From Prevotella melaninogenica (GTDB lineage Bacteria; Bacteroidota; Bacteroidia; Bacteroidales; Bacteroidaceae): 64,000 nucleotides of DNA. Where the stretch lies: the NCBI RefSeq assembly GCF_018128065.1, contig NZ_CP072360.1, positions 1,492,501 through 1,556,500 on the forward strand, written 5' to 3'. This document shows, one piece after another, positions 36,701 to 44,734 of this stretch. The translations under genes were made by a program, and so were the position numbers. The notes under the pieces were generated by a model that saw only the letters and a program-made list of their open reading frames with translations, did not search any database and was not told where the DNA came from. Numbering within the stretch: the stretch's first letter is position 1; every line of letters begins with the position of its first letter.

Positions 36701-37418
36701 TGTATTTGTCGTTGGTGGCGTTGTTCTTGCCGACGTAGAGGCAGCGAGTCAGCGTGTAGGTGCCACCATTATAAAAGACAAAGCCGGCCATTGCTCTGTC
36801 GCTTTCATCCGCATTGTCGGTGATGCTGCCTTTGACGAGGCAGTCGGTGATATGAACCGAGGCCTGGTAGGCTACAGCTTGAACCATGCCCGCGGCATTG
36901 GATGAAGCCAAACCACTGCGCCCCCCCGTGATGTCCACGTCGCTGATGCAGCCCGTGAGGGTGGTGGTGCCAAAGGCTCCATAAACCATTCCGGACAAGT
37001 TGTAACCCTTCGTCGTGATCTTCCCTTGGGTGCGCAGGTTCTTGATCGTGGCGTCCTTCACAAACGCGAAGGGGGCGATTTGGTTATCTTTGCCCGCATT
37101 CCAGTTGAACGAGAGCGTATGTCCCTGTCCGTCGAACGTGCCGGTGTAATAGAAAAAGGCATTATAGGAAGGGGAATTGAGGTCTTCTGTTCCTGCCATC
37201 ACAATGTCCGAGCCGAGGTCCACGTCCTTTGTCAGCTTGGCGTTGAGGGTGGTCTGTCCGCTGTTCACCCGATTGCAAAACGCTTTCCAGTCTTCTTTCG
37301 ATGCAATCGTAATGGTCTCGCTCTCGTTTCCGGAGCCGCCCTGCGCCCACGTCGGCATCGTCAGCACGAGGGCAAGCAAGAAGAGGCTGAGCCTCTGAAT
37401 GATGTTTTGTTGTTTCAT
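33729..37418 (-). CDS. Large repeat-built surface protein with C-terminal sorting-type tail
   Basis: 1229 residues. Signal peptide at 1-25 (LFLLALVLTMPTWAQ). Three units of about 320-350 residues follow, each with IASKxDWxxFC.., TxDxxL, GTFDGQxHTLxxxW, ATIKNLRTxG, NCYYLNxCG and QLKNGYVAxKLQ, spaced alike; the repeating short strands suggest a right-handed beta-helix (GLUG-like). A last domain and the tail VYNLQGQRV..GVYIVNGRKVIV resemble Bacteroidetes secretion tails. Just before the tail is a 4-residue repeat (TDGA). Base composition is clearly more GC-rich than all neighbours, a sign of transfer. Probably an adhesin or surface-layer protein; the ligand is unknown. Confidence 0.85.
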   Translation of the reverse strand: MKQQNIIQRLSLFLLALVLTMPTWAQGGSGNESETITIASKEDWKAFCNRVNSGQTTLNAKLTKDVDLGSDIVMAGTEDLNSPSYNAFFYYTGTFDGQGHTLSFNWNAGKDNQIAPFAFVKDATIKNLRTQGKITTKGYNLSGMVYGAFGTTTLTGCISDVDITGGRSGLASSNAAGMVQAVAYQASVHITDCLVKGSITDNADESDRAMAGFVFYNGGTYTLTRCLYVGKNNATNDKYSKTFGKDGYGATFTDCYYLNPCGKVQGDKITEAQLKNGYVAYKLQKGIESQVWGQTLGTDTIPQPTTDATKRVYEVKFVYNGEVKATRYANSGKTVELPTAQDLLGTGYNPHHYYAIAFADGFNASTTVTADRQVTVSITEKDCYEIASKADWQAFCALVEDGQTAVDAKMTKDVNLETDITMAGTANKPYAGTFDGQNHTLTVNWDAGSANDVAPFGRVNGATIKNLRTEGSIRSNSFYLSGLIDEAAGGNITVANCVSAVNITSSYTSDRCGAGGLISYIFPSARVTITDCLVKGSIDATTEKGQKGMGGFVYSQNGTCTLTRCLYAGTNNADNSNNNCYTFAPTNTSGATTTLNNCYYLNTCGEAQGTQVTKEQLKNGYVAHKLQGTREETVWGQVLGTDTIPQPTAEAAKQVYEVKFTLNGKVKAMRYANRGQTVSLPTVQELLGADYAPNITYALSFEGDFSASSTVTGNTTVVANVVFKDISIATKDDWKKFGELVRSGEGKLNARLTADIDLGGDFLKIGSESTGYSGTFDGQGHTITIDWNGNGGGYIALFPSVTNATIKNLRVTGQMTSDSEPLGVFAFEAGGNTTFSGCVSDVKITNGDKNDTYCAAGMVRAAYSKGKITFKDCIVAGDLNGTTDNSRQGMGGFVCGQADDATCTFDNCLYTGTNNSKGGYTFAPNPTLNNCYYLNPCGTAQGERIVEKQLKSGEVTKKLQGDRTDSCHWAQVLGEWPGLYCETDKAKPNYVYYNKENNGWTCDDFRLTDGQSLPIGLDFTAAKASYERTLAAGKATLCLPYDLPVQGFKAYTLADRQESRTAVHFKEVNGTLGAYRPYLLVADGTPQLGGENLQVKADRSSIVLSAGNYYFKGAVHDVVNWWLTSDHAYILQADGLFHKVTSNNPSVTVPAYRAYISYNSHEGAKRLSIVFDGETTGIYGTTDGATDGAADGAVYNLQGQRVADRLDDSVRRQIPTGVYIVNGRKVIVK

Positions 37419-37478
37419 ATTGAATTTGAAATTAAAAAAATAAATATTCTTTTGGTTATCGGGGGCGTGGCGTAGTTA

Positions 37479-37742
37479 CTACGTTTTCCGGAAGACTTCC
37501 TTGTATATTTCTGTCCGTTCCCGATTACGTTGCACGAGAAAGTTGATCGTATCTTTGGAAAGAGAATCCAAAAGATGTTTGTGTGCCAAGCCGTCGAACG
37601 GTTTTTCAAACGGACGGAGATAAGACAACTTTTCCTTTCGCGTGGAGATTTCGGTGAACTTTTTATCCATCTCAAGTGAAAAGCCAATGATGAATTCTCC
37701 GCTTTCATTTCTTAAAATATATACCCAACAGTTGTTTTTCAT
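37479..37742 (-). CDS. GIY-YIG-like small protein
   Basis: 87 residues from ATG 37742. The start CWVYILRNESGEFIIGFSLE resembles the first strands of UvrC/YhbQ-type GIY-YIG domains (xVYIL....YxGxT), with Ile-Ile-Gly in place of Tyr-x-Gly, so catalysis is doubtful. The rest is helical and polar. It stands 60 bp upstream of the large surface-protein gene on the same strand and may be cotranscribed with it. Confidence 0.55.
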   Translation of the reverse strand: MKNNCWVYILRNESGEFIIGFSLEMDKKFTEISTRKEKLSYLRPFEKPFDGLAHKHLLDSLSKDTINFLVQRNRERTEIYKEVFRKT

Positions 37743-38096
37743 TTGCCATAATCTCATTTTCTTTATGAATAACTCTTTTTGCTAATTATGAATTAAATAT
37801 ATTTCTACTTTCTCATTTTCTCATTTCGCATTCCTTTCTGCTGAATTTCGCATGCCTAATGGTGCTCTTCTGAGCAATTCCACAAGAAAAATCTTTGCGA
37901 GAGCAGCAAAAGATGATGCAAAAATAGCATAAAGAGAATTGTTATTTTAAGGATTATGACAGAAAAGAGCATTTTAAAGGTATTTCCGCCCCCCTAAAAA
38001 CCTTAATACCACCTTAAAAACACTTAATAAAAAGCTTGGTAAAGAGAAAATAAAAACGTATCTTTGCAGTCGTTATAAAAAGTAAAAACAGCAACA
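37743..38096. other. Divergent intergenic region
   Basis: AT-rich, no gene. It holds the rightward promoter at 38035-38066; leftward only a -7-like box (complement of 37919-37926, TATTTTTG) without a clear partner is visible. Confidence 0.5.
38035..38066 (+). promoter_or_regulatory. Promoter of the membrane-bound LuxR-type regulator
   Basis: CTTGG (38035-38039), 19 bp spacer, TATCTTTG (38059-38066), 30 bp before the ATG at 38097. Confidence 0.75.
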
Positions 38097-39125
38097 ATGA
38101 TCATTCATTTTCTCACAGAAAAGGTATCGGCATTCCTACGGTCGCGCACTACAAACACCATTGAGCGGCACCGCGTCATCGTGTATTTGCTCCACTCTGT
38201 ACTCGTTGTTACCGTCATCTCCTTGCAGTTCATGGGGCTTGGAGGTTCGCAGGAAGCGTTGCCCCAGACGATGAGCGGCATCCATCTGGCGATGTGCCTC
38301 CTTTCGCTGTCGCTCTACCTCACGCGGCGGCTGACGCTTTCCAAGGCTTTTTCACTCGTGGCGCTCGTGGCACAGTGTACCATCGCCGTGCGCTTCTTTT
38401 ATTTCGCTACGGTGCGCCCCGACCATTTTCTGCAGCTCATCCTTATCAATCAGATAACATCCCTGCTGGCAATCTTCTTCCTTGTGTTGAGCTTTGTCCG
38501 GCTCACCCCCTTTATCGTCTCTGCTATCAGTGTGGTTAGCTACGGTTGTGTGGCAGCCTATCTTCAAGAGCCTTCGCTTTGGCGCCTGTTCGGTTTCTTC
38601 CTCTTCGTGCAGTTTTTCCTCTGCACGCTGGGCGAACTGCTGCGATATAATGTGATGAGTGTAACGAAGGAAAATACCGATTTGCATCACCGTGAGACGA
38701 CACTGATGCGCGCCGTCAGACTGAATAAACGGGAAATAGAGGCCTACCTGCGCATGAGCAGCAACGACCACCCATCGCCCGAGGACACCGACTGCCTGTT
38801 TTCCATGCTCAAGCCGAAATCGCAACGGAACCTCGTCAACGCCGTGCGCCTGCATCTGAAAAAACACTTGATGGATGACTGCGATCTGGGACACCACTTT
38901 CCCTGTCTGACTAAATCAGAAACGGATGTGTGCCGCCTCATTCTCGCGGGAAAGAAGCGGAGCGAAATCGGCCTACTACTCGACAAAACCGAAAACAACG
39001 TCGACGTGACGCGTAACCACATCCGCAAGAAACTCAATGTACCCACTGACCAAGACTTGCAGAAATTTCTCATCAATTTATTGATAGAAAAAGAATATTC
39101 GAAAAAGGAGGAAATAAATAAATAA
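38097..39125 (+). CDS. Membrane-anchored LuxR-type transcriptional regulator
   Basis: 342 residues. About six membrane helices in residues 24-190 (for example VIVYLLHSVLVVTVISLQFM, GIHLAMCLLSLSLYLT and LLAIFFLVLSFVRLTPFIV) are followed by a cytosolic linker and a C-terminal LuxR-type helix-turn-helix: LTKSETDVCRLILAGKKRSE near residue 274 and the recognition helix in NNVDVTRNHIRKKL. This one-component architecture is common in Prevotella; the signal is unknown. It is divergent from the surface-protein cluster, making that a possible target. The coding frame is moderately GC-rich like that cluster. Confidence 0.85.
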   Translation: MIIHFLTEKVSAFLRSRTTNTIERHRVIVYLLHSVLVVTVISLQFMGLGGSQEALPQTMSGIHLAMCLLSLSLYLTRRLTLSKAFSLVALVAQCTIAVRFFYFATVRPDHFLQLILINQITSLLAIFFLVLSFVRLTPFIVSAISVVSYGCVAAYLQEPSLWRLFGFFLFVQFFLCTLGELLRYNVMSVTKENTDLHHRETTLMRAVRLNKREIEAYLRMSSNDHPSPEDTDCLFSMLKPKSQRNLVNAVRLHLKKHLMDDCDLGHHFPCLTKSETDVCRLILAGKKRSEIGLLLDKTENNVDVTRNHIRKKLNVPTDQDLQKFLINLLIEKEYSKKEEINK

Positions 39126-39164
39126 GTTCCTCTACCGGAAACGTTCATATTTATTTATAACATG

Positions 39165-39214
39165 CCATTATCCGCTTTCCATACAGATTCGGATAATGGT
39201 TTCTTGTTTTTCCC
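39165..39214 (+). terminator. Rho-independent terminator after the regulator
   Basis: CCATTATCCG (39165-39174) pairs perfectly with CGGATAATGG (39190-39199), followed by TTTCTTGTTTTT. Confidence 0.85.
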
Positions 39215-39273
39215 CTGTATTTCCCGCTTTTCCCAAAAGTTTTCCAATCTCTTCATATACCTATAATTTAGCC

Positions 39274-39309
39274 GCTTGATAACAGTATTCATCATTAAAA
39301 TTATCAAGC
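39274..39309 (+). promoter_or_regulatory. Inverted repeat covering the ribosome-binding region of DUF3945 copy 1
   Basis: GCTTGATAA (39274-39282) and TTATCAAGC (39301-39309) are perfect complements; the start ATG follows at 39311. The second DUF3945 copy lacks this structure. Confidence 0.6.
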
Positions 39310-39310
39310 A

Positions 39311-40672
39311 ATGGAATCAAACAACAATGACAACTATGTGCTGGTCTTGGAAGACCGCACGGAAGTGAAGAATGAGCAGGAAGTGGGTAAATTGTCCGTC
39401 GTATCCGGTGTTGACGACAAGGGAAATCTCAAGACCACCGAGGCTGTCGCTGCCAATCAGGCAGCGTTCTTGAAGTTCAACAACAAGGACGGACTTCTGA
39501 AGAATTTCATGGCCAACTTCCTCAAACAGTTTAATAACCCGACTCACTTCGGATTATACAAGGTATTGGCAGACAATGTGGAACAGGGCGTGGACAACCT
39601 GCGTACCATGCTGCAAAACCGCGAGAAGCTCGAAAGCAAGCAGCAGCTGGCAGAGATTGGAGTGTCCTTTGATGATTATCTGCCGCAAAAGAAGAATACC
39701 ACTGCCATCGACCACGAGAAAGTGGACTGGAAGATGCTCGACAGTCTTGGACTGTCCCGTGAGAGATTGGAACAGAGTGGAGAATTAGAGAAAATGCTTA
39801 ACTGGCAGAAGAGTAATCTCATCACAATTGCTGTTCCTATCGGCGAGACCACTATCTACACTGAAGCACGCCTTGCGTTCCGTACGGACGATAACGGCAA
39901 TATCGGTTTGGCTATTCATCCTCTGAGAAAAGAGCCACAGCTTGACTTTCCCTATATGGGCTACAAGTTCTCTCCCGAAGAAAAGGAGCAACTCCTCACT
40001 ACGGGTAATCTGGGCAAGACCATCGAGGTAACACCCAAGAACGCCGAACCTTTCTCTGCATACGTTTCTATTGACCCGCAAACGAATGAAATCATCGCCC
40101 TGCGTGCCGACCGTGTGAACATCCCTAAGGAGATCAAGGGCGTAACGCTCTCTGATGCCCAGTACAAAGAACTTGTGGAAGGCAAAGCCGTGAAGGTGGA
40201 AGGCATGACTGCCAAGAGTGGTAAGTCCTTTGATGCCACGCTTCAGGTCAATGCCGAGAAGAAAGGCATTGAGTTCATCTTTGACAATAACCGTGGATTT
40301 AAGGAACGCCAGCAGCAGACACAGCAGCAAGGCGTACCACATAAGCTCTGCGGCTTGGAGCTGTCAGATAAACAGCGTGAAGCCTTGGATAGCGGTCGTA
40401 CACTATATCTAAAGAATATGGTGGACAAACAAGGGCAACCTTTCAACGCGTACGTTCGTATGGACAAGGAACAGAATAGACCACGTTTTTACAAGTGGAA
40501 TCCTGACAAGAAGCAGGAAACCGGCAAAGAAAAAGTGGTTGCCGTAGCCGAAGAACACAAAACACAGGTAGCCGTGAATAACCACGGTAAGACTAACGAA
40601 GCCACCAAGGATGTGAAAGAACCACTCAAAACGGGACAGATACAACCTACTGGAAAAGCCACACTAATTTGA
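39311..40672 (+). CDS. DUF3945-family ICE protein, copy 1, C-terminus replaced by IS sequence
   Basis: 453 residues. The first 446 or so match the complete copy at 52735-54138 closely in protein (MExNNNDNYVLVLEDRTEVK; FDDYLP; PYMGYKFSPEEKEQLL), but the DNA differs at many silent positions early in the gene. The last codons (GKATLI) come from the IS21-family left end, which starts at 40651; the natural end (a Lys-rich tail, KQKKSRGRKM in the other copy) is missing. DUF3945 proteins are ICE-specific and of unknown role, with three repeats of the GLELSDKQREALDSG / GVTLSDAQYKELVEG type. An inverted repeat overlaps its ribosome-binding region. Confidence 0.85.
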   Translation: MESNNNDNYVLVLEDRTEVKNEQEVGKLSVVSGVDDKGNLKTTEAVAANQAAFLKFNNKDGLLKNFMANFLKQFNNPTHFGLYKVLADNVEQGVDNLRTMLQNREKLESKQQLAEIGVSFDDYLPQKKNTTAIDHEKVDWKMLDSLGLSRERLEQSGELEKMLNWQKSNLITIAVPIGETTIYTEARLAFRTDDNGNIGLAIHPLRKEPQLDFPYMGYKFSPEEKEQLLTTGNLGKTIEVTPKNAEPFSAYVSIDPQTNEIIALRADRVNIPKEIKGVTLSDAQYKELVEGKAVKVEGMTAKSGKSFDATLQVNAEKKGIEFIFDNNRGFKERQQQTQQQGVPHKLCGLELSDKQREALDSGRTLYLKNMVDKQGQPFNAYVRMDKEQNRPRFYKWNPDKKQETGKEKVVAVAEEHKTQVAVNNHGKTNEATKDVKEPLKTGQIQPTGKATLI

Positions 40673-40762
40673 CCCACCCTGTCAAAGTATTTTAGACCCA
40701 GTAAAACGATTTATTATTGACCCACTAAATGCCCTGGTCGGGTGGGTCATTTTATTTCGCTA

Positions 40763-41550
40763 TTACTTGGTAATATTCTTTGCTTTTATCTTTCTAAGAC
40801 TCTCTCCAGTTAGTTCTATTTGATATGAGGTATGCACAATTCTATCTAGTACAGCATCTGCCACGGTAGGGTCGCCTATTGCATCATACCAGTTGTCTAC
40901 AGGAAGTTGAGAAGATATGATAATCGACTTCCTTTCATGCCTATCTTCTATAATATCAAGTAATATAGGACGCTCTTTGCATCTACAGGTACAAGGAAGG
41001 CATCATCGAGGATTAACAAGCGACATCGCTCTATCTTCTTTAGCTCTGTTTCTAACGTTCCTTTGTTCTTGGCAACCTTAAGTGTCCCCAGCAGCTTTGA
41101 CATGTTAGCATACATCGTTCTAATACCATTTTTACAAGCATGATAGCCTATAGCTGTAGCGATAAAACTTTTACCAGTTCCTGATGAACCAGTAATAAAT
41201 ATATTGCGTCCTTGCTTGATAAAATCAAGTGAGAGTATTCTCTCCATTTTGTTTTGGCTAAGGTTGCGATTGATATTATAATCTATTTGCTCAGGATAGG
41301 TTTTATATCTAAACCCTGCTGATTTTATGAGTCTTTCAATGGCTGCTGCAGAACGATAGTCCCATTCTCGAGATAAGAGCCAAGATAAAAAGGCATCTGG
41401 TGTCATCGTATCTGCAATTGTAGTTGTTAGACTTTCTTCAAAGGCAGTTGCCATACCCGTAAGCCTCATTCTATGCATTAAATCAAGAGATAACTGATTC
41501 TTATCCATTTCTTGCACAATAGGTGCTGTCTTATTATTATTTAGTTCCAT
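40763..41550 (-). pseudogene. istB: IS21 helper ATPase IstB, frameshifted
   Basis: From ATG 41550 the protein follows IstB through the Walker A region (NIFITGSSGTGKSFIATAIG) to LLILDDAFLVPVDAK near residue 190. A missing base in the AAG run near 40975-40978 then shifts the frame and gives a stop at 40948. In the neighbouring frame the natural end continues (ERPILLDIIEDRHERKSIII, then LDRIVHTSYQIELTGESL) to a TAA at 40763. The Walker B-like DD is kept; the truncated protein lacks about 65 residues and is probably inactive. Confidence 0.85.
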
Positions 41551-41556
41551 AGTTGT

Positions 41557-43137
41557 TTACTTTAATTGTTTGCTATTATTGGATAATTGCTTTGAGAAAT
41601 AATCCTTGCCTCGTATGTTCTTATGAGTTTTTGGTTTATATTCAGGAGATAGCTCCATATTATCTTCATCCATAGATATATAGGGAGCATCATCACCCTT
41701 CTGTAGTATATCCTTTATCTCATTATAGCCATAGCGTCGTCCTTCCGAGGCACAGTTACAAGCTGCTACTAGACGAGCCATGCCATACTTCTTCTCCAGC
41801 GACATGATACCACGGCAAGAGCGGAAGGCTTTTGGTGGATATTTCATCTGCGTAGCGACTTCCTTGAGATAAAGCAGAAGGATGTTGTCTATTTGCCCTG
41901 CCCGTTGATATATTTCCTCCAAATCCTTTTCAAAGCTACCATGATGACCAGGAAGATTATGTGCATCTTTCTGTGAGTAGGTATAGGGAGTATCATCTCG
42001 CTGATGGATGGTAACTAACTTTAACCCATAGTAGATTTGAACATTGTCATTATCGTAAATAAGCTCCATACGTTTGCCGATATACTCTGTTGGAACACTA
42101 TAACTATGCTTTCTTAGCATAACGAAGCTATTAGCCATGACAGTAGCAGACTTTCTAGACTTCATCTGATAGCGAGCGGTAGGAAGAGGACGAAGAAAAT
42201 CTTTTTCCATTTCCTCAAATAGTTCTTGACGGGATTCCTTACGCCCACTCAATCTACGGCTGTTAAATGCTTCTAAAGATGTGCGTATAGCAACATTAAG
42301 TGATTCTAGATTATGGAAAATTTGCCCTTCAATATCTACATATACCGACCGATACATTAGCTTTACAGCATTCTCAACCAGTGCCTTGTCCTTGGGACGG
42401 CGCACCCTAGCTGGATAAACAGCCATGTCATAAAATTCAGCCATAGCAGCGAAGTCGTCATTGATAACAGGCTCATTACGATCACTGCGGATAACGGCTG
42501 ATTTTAAGTTGTCAGGCACAACAGCCTTGGGTACACCACCAAAGAAATGAAGAGCATTCTCGCAAGCAACGATAAGGTCTTCCTTCTTCTGCGACCACAC
42601 TGCCTCGCAATAGGTGTAATGACTGCATGGAAGGGTAGCCACAAAAACCTCTACCTTCCGCACCTCACCCGTCTGTTCTTCGACTATCTCTAGCTTATCA
42701 CCTGCATAATCAATATACATCTGATCGCCAGCAAGGTGCTCTACATGTCCTACGGCTCGTGTTTGACATCTGTAGGCATGGATTGCGTGTTTGAAAGTAG
42801 AATACTGGTAACCATTAGGATGAGTTTTGAGATACTCCGTGTGAAGAGATAAGATAGAAACACCCTTCTTGCTAAGCCGTTTCACATAATCAGGAACAAG
42901 TGCCTCTAACTCCAACTTGCGAGCAGAAGGCGGACGGTTACGAGAATGCCCATCTGAAAACAAGTCCGCCAGCTTATCATCTGAAAGCGACAGAATTTGC
43001 TCCATGGACAAGCCACTTTCTTGGAATTTACGGACATACTTGCGGAGGGTGTTACGAGATATATGGAAAGTACTAGAAATACTTCTTATTCCCATACCAG
43101 ATGCGTAACAGCGCAATAAATTCTTTAATTTTGTCAT
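41557..43137 (-). CDS. istA: IS21-family transposase IstA
   Basis: 526 residues. N-terminal helix-turn-helix (GIRSISSTFHISRNTLRKYV), then the integrase core with DDE residues visible as GDQMYIDYAGDKLEIV and AVVPDNLKSAV, and C-terminal Mu-type beta domain. Length and order (istA before istB, six bases apart) are normal for IS21. The gene looks intact, so transposition would depend on another IstB. Confidence 0.93.
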   Translation of the reverse strand: MTKLKNLLRCYASGMGIRSISSTFHISRNTLRKYVRKFQESGLSMEQILSLSDDKLADLFSDGHSRNRPPSARKLELEALVPDYVKRLSKKGVSILSLHTEYLKTHPNGYQYSTFKHAIHAYRCQTRAVGHVEHLAGDQMYIDYAGDKLEIVEEQTGEVRKVEVFVATLPCSHYTYCEAVWSQKKEDLIVACENALHFFGGVPKAVVPDNLKSAVIRSDRNEPVINDDFAAMAEFYDMAVYPARVRRPKDKALVENAVKLMYRSVYVDIEGQIFHNLESLNVAIRTSLEAFNSRRLSGRKESRQELFEEMEKDFLRPLPTARYQMKSRKSATVMANSFVMLRKHSYSVPTEYIGKRMELIYDNDNVQIYYGLKLVTIHQRDDTPYTYSQKDAHNLPGHHGSFEKDLEEIYQRAGQIDNILLLYLKEVATQMKYPPKAFRSCRGIMSLEKKYGMARLVAACNCASEGRRYGYNEIKDILQKGDDAPYISMDEDNMELSPEYKPKTHKNIRGKDYFSKQLSNNSKQLK

Positions 43138-43412
43138 ATAAATAATAGTTTTATGTTTTTAATGCCGGCCAGGGCAGTAACACAAAACTACAAAATGACC
43201 CTAAAAAACTAGCGTTTCAAAGGGTCATTCTTATTTTGGTGAGGTGGGTCTCATTATTTTAACCTTACTGGGTCTAAAATACTTGCCAGGGTGGGTCAAA
43301 TTAGTGTGGCTTTTCCAGGTCTTTTTCAATGTATTTCACGAAATGTCATCATATCATACTCTGTTTCATACTCTGAGGGGCTTATAAATGGTGGCATCAA
43401 GCCAAAAACATA

Positions 43413-43450
43413 GAGGGGCGATTATAGCCTTGTAGCCATAACCGCCCCTC
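43413..43450 (-). terminator. Terminator of the second recombinase gene
   Basis: GAGGGGCG (43413-43420) pairs with CGCCCCTC (43443-43450) and the stem extends inward with mismatches; on the minus strand TATGTTTTTGG follows. It lies 25 bp after the stop at 43475. Confidence 0.75.
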
Positions 43451-43474
43451 TGAATACCTGTCAATGTGAGACAT

Positions 43475-44593
43475 TTATGCCTCCTTGCGCTTCAAGGTTA
43501 TCTTGTCCACCACCTGACACATCTGCTGCGCTGCTATCTTGGAATAGATTTGTGTGGTGGTAATGTTCTTATGTCCGAGATAGGCTTGGATGACAGCCAT
43601 GTCCGTTCCCATTTCCACGTGCAGGCTTCCGAAGCTGTGGCGGGTACAGTGAAAGGTGATTTTCTTGGTTATCCCTGCTGCCGTGAGCCACCGTTGGAGT
43701 GGTCCTTGCAGCATCTTGTCCTTGAAATCCTCAAAGATAAGTCCCTCGCCCCGTTCTCCCAGCAGTCCATAGGCTTCATCACTGATGGGGTTATGCACTA
43801 TTTCTTTGGTTTTCTGCATACGGGTGGTAACGAACATCCTGCCGTTGGTGTATGGTTGTATCTGCTGCCACGTGAGCTGTCTGATGTCGCTCTTTCTCAG
43901 TCCCGTAAGACAGGCGAAAAGAAAAGCTTTTTTCAAGACCTCCTCCTCACAGGGTGTTTCGGCAAGCCGTATCAGTTCCTCTTGGCTCAAATGCTCCCTG
44001 ATGGTGGGAATGCACTCGATGCGGTCTAAGAAGCCGTTTGGGTTCTCCTTTATCTTCCTGTCACGGTAGGCGGTGTGCAGCACGGCACGGAAAGTTGACC
44101 AATAGCCTGCTGCGGAGTTGATGTGCAGCTTTTGGTTGGTGTGGATGGATTGGGGTGCATCAAGCAGGTATTCCATGAACTTGCGGCACAAATCCACATC
44201 CACCTCCTCAAAGGTGCATTTGCCGTTCACGAACCGCTGGAAATGCTTGTATACGTGCTGCCACTTGATATTCTTGCGGTCAGCCAGTCCTTTGAAATAG
44301 GCAAGGAAATCGCCCTTCATCTTGGTCTTGTCAAAAAAGCCGTTGTTTTCATTGAAAATGGCTTCGTAGCGCTGGTTGCGCAGGATGACCGCTTTCTTCA
44401 TCATGCGTGCGTTGAAGTCCCGTTCCTGCTGGTTTGCAGGTTTGGCGAAGATGTAAATTCCTAAGGCTTCACGTGTAATCACTCTCATGGTGACATTGTC
44501 ACGGTAGCCGGGATAGTAGTCAAGGCATAGTGAATACTGTGTCCCGTTCTTAATCTTGCGCTTACGCAAGGTAACTGTTTTGCATTTACTCAT
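43475..44593 (-). CDS. Second tyrosine recombinase
   Basis: 372 residues. Catalytic residues are all present: Arg233 (TGLRKSD), His315 and Arg318 (FHCTRHSF), His341 (YLGHKN) and Tyr350 (TTTQIYSKI), so unlike the 9.5-kb integrase it has a canonical Arg I. The N-terminal domain (VTLRKRKIKNGTQYSLCLDY) binds arm-type sites. Together with the 44735-45670 gene it forms the integration module usual for small mobilizable elements of Bacteroidales. This module may mark an element nested in the ICE. Confidence 0.93.
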   Translation of the reverse strand: MSKCKTVTLRKRKIKNGTQYSLCLDYYPGYRDNVTMRVITREALGIYIFAKPANQQERDFNARMMKKAVILRNQRYEAIFNENNGFFDKTKMKGDFLAYFKGLADRKNIKWQHVYKHFQRFVNGKCTFEEVDVDLCRKFMEYLLDAPQSIHTNQKLHINSAAGYWSTFRAVLHTAYRDRKIKENPNGFLDRIECIPTIREHLSQEELIRLAETPCEEEVLKKAFLFACLTGLRKSDIRQLTWQQIQPYTNGRMFVTTRMQKTKEIVHNPISDEAYGLLGERGEGLIFEDFKDKMLQGPLQRWLTAAGITKKITFHCTRHSFGSLHVEMGTDMAVIQAYLGHKNITTTQIYSKIAAQQMCQVVDKITLKRKEA

Positions 44594-44734
44594 AATAATT
44601 ATGTTTTAATTGGTTGTATACATTTTGGAGTTGTATCCATGTTTCCGATGGCAAAGGAACAACGTGAAATATCCGTGAATACCTCCACGATACATCATTT
44701 TGAAATAATTTTCGATAATCCCGATTTTTCACGG

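Larger units (their letters stand above)
40651..43317 (-). mobile_element. IS21-family insertion sequence
   Basis: 2667 bp. The ends (40651-40681 and 43287-43317) are a perfect 31-bp inverted repeat beginning TGGAAAAGCCACAC; a second repeat, TAGACCCAGTAA, lies just inside each end. It carries istA and a frameshifted istB on the minus strand. The flanks (CCTAC and GGTCT) do not match, so no target duplication remains, and the right flank does not continue the interrupted DUF3945 gene. Confidence 0.9.
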
